A stretch of 64,000 nt of DNA from JACMLD01 sp044227095. GTDB taxonomy: Bacteria > Bacteroidota > Bacteroidia > Chitinophagales > Chitinophagaceae. Of this stretch, positions 63,428 through 64,000 are shown one piece after another. The DNA is taken from contig JBGAFV010000002.1 of NCBI GenBank assembly GCA_044227095.1, positions 434,001 through 498,000 of the forward strand, read 5' to 3'. The first letter of the stretch is position 1. Every line of letters begins with the position of its first letter. A model generated the notes under the pieces. It ran no database searches and was not told the origin of the DNA. It worked only from the letters and a program-made list of their open reading frames with translations. The position numbers and the translations under genes were made by a program.

Positions 63428-64000
63428 TTATGGCAATACCGTTACCATTGCAATTCCGGAATAATTTTGATTGACAGAACTGCTTTCTGCCACCTTTCTT
63501 CTATAATACATGGTTTGGGTAAGTAGGGCAGTTATTTGTAAATCCTTAGCAGTTGCACCATTCATATCTGTCCAATGCAAACCATCTGTAGCCGATTGCC
63601 ATTGATATGAATATGTGGTGGAACAATTTCCTCCGTTAGCAGAACTGCAGCTAATTAAAGGGGGAATATTACCGGTTCTGATTACTTGATTCCTGGTAAG
63701 AGAATCTATAATTCCACCACTCAACAGCTTTGTTATATTTACTGAAAGTGTAGCACTACCTGCTGCTCCGGAAATTGTAATGCTTCCGTTTGTTACATTA
63801 TTCCATTTTACTCTTATATAACCAACCGGAACTCCATTATAACAAGTGCTGTCTGTACTTGCAATAACCCCACCACTAATACATATTTGGGTAGATGCGG
63901 CACCTGCAGTTATCCCGCTTATTATATACTGACATACAAGACCGTTGGTTGCACATTGAGGACCTATTATTGTCATTTGTGCTCCAGCGTATTGACTAAA
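63428..64000 (-). CDS. Rhs-like N-terminal domain fragment (cut by the window edge)
   Basis: A frame open from the right edge to a stop at 63428 gives 190 visible codons; the N-terminus lies outside. It is homologous to the first domain of the neighbouring Rhs protein: VRVKWNNVTNGSITIS-like and YSYQWQSATDGLHWTDMNG motifs and a YYRRKVAESS ending. It stops after one domain with TVLP, 44 bp before the Rhs start. It may be a truncated paralogue, the end of a longer protein, or a short secreted partner. Without upstream sequence this cannot be settled. Confidence 0.6.
   Translation of the reverse strand, partial: FSQYAGAQMTIIGPQCATNGLVCQYIISGITAGAASTQICISGGVIASTDSTCYNGVPVGYIRVKWNNVTNGSITISGAAGSATLSVNITKLLSGGIIDSLTRNQVIRTGNIPPLISCSSANGGNCSTTYSYQWQSATDGLHWTDMNGATAKDLQITALLTQTMYYRRKVAESSSVNQNYSGIAMVTVLP

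Overview
The window comes from a Bacteroidota chromosome, most likely a Chitinophagaceae-type member of the Chitinophagia/Sphingobacteriia. This is inferred from low GC, a SusC/SusD pair, type IX secretion (C25 PorU-like protein, PorV/PorQ-like protein, a C-terminal sorting domain), the gene order rpsU-xerC-hpf-tRNAs-tuf-tRNA-Trp-secE-nusG-rplKAJL-rpoBC, almost no Shine-Dalgarno sequences, and promoters of the TTTG-N19-TAnnTTTG kind. No rRNA and no CRISPR array are present.

1-20.5 kb is the translation/transcription block, read on the minus strand. In transcription order it holds rpsU, a XerC-type recombinase, hpf, tRNA-Thr(TGT), tRNA-Tyr, tRNA-Gly, two aberrant tRNA-Thr-like sequences, tRNA-Thr(GGT), tuf, tRNA-Trp, secE, nusG, two inserted GT14 glycosyltransferases, rplK-rplA-rplJ-rplL, rpoB and rpoC, then an OmpH/Skp-like chaperone and a truncated amino acid permease. 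Terminators and promoters split the block into several units. Three related inverted-repeat elements sit in its gaps, and a 249-bp MITE-like element lies next to the permease.

20.5-32 kb holds riboflavin synthase, an M1 aminopeptidase exported by type IX secretion, and a surface-glycan or lipid-glycan cluster: a desaturase-like protein, three SAM methyltransferases, two GT2 glycosyltransferases and two multi-pass GT-C-like proteins. 32-48 kb holds a PorU2-like C25 protein with a PorV/PorQ-family partner, tyrS, and a SusC-SusD-lipoprotein uptake operon with an unusually repeat-rich upstream region, followed by an unrecognised secreted protein.

48-64 kb is an accessory island. Its left side carries a 17-bp remnant of a tRNA-Ser 3' end with its terminator, which looks like an attachment scar. 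Inside are an orphan Rhs tip with an M91-type zinc protease domain and an overlapping downstream gene, then a small mobile module (ribbon-helix-helix-like protein, two overlapping tyrosine recombinases of which one lacks key catalytic residues, iteron-like repeats, a primase-helicase and an XRE regulator), then a giant secreted Rhs protein with an unknown C-terminal tip and a DUF1493-like candidate immunity gene, and a second Rhs-like N-terminal fragment at the right edge. A recombinase/replication module lying between a complete Rhs gene and a displaced Rhs tip suggests a mobile platform that moves or exchanges Rhs toxin tips. This is the best candidate for an undescribed system here, and it is an inference from gene order.
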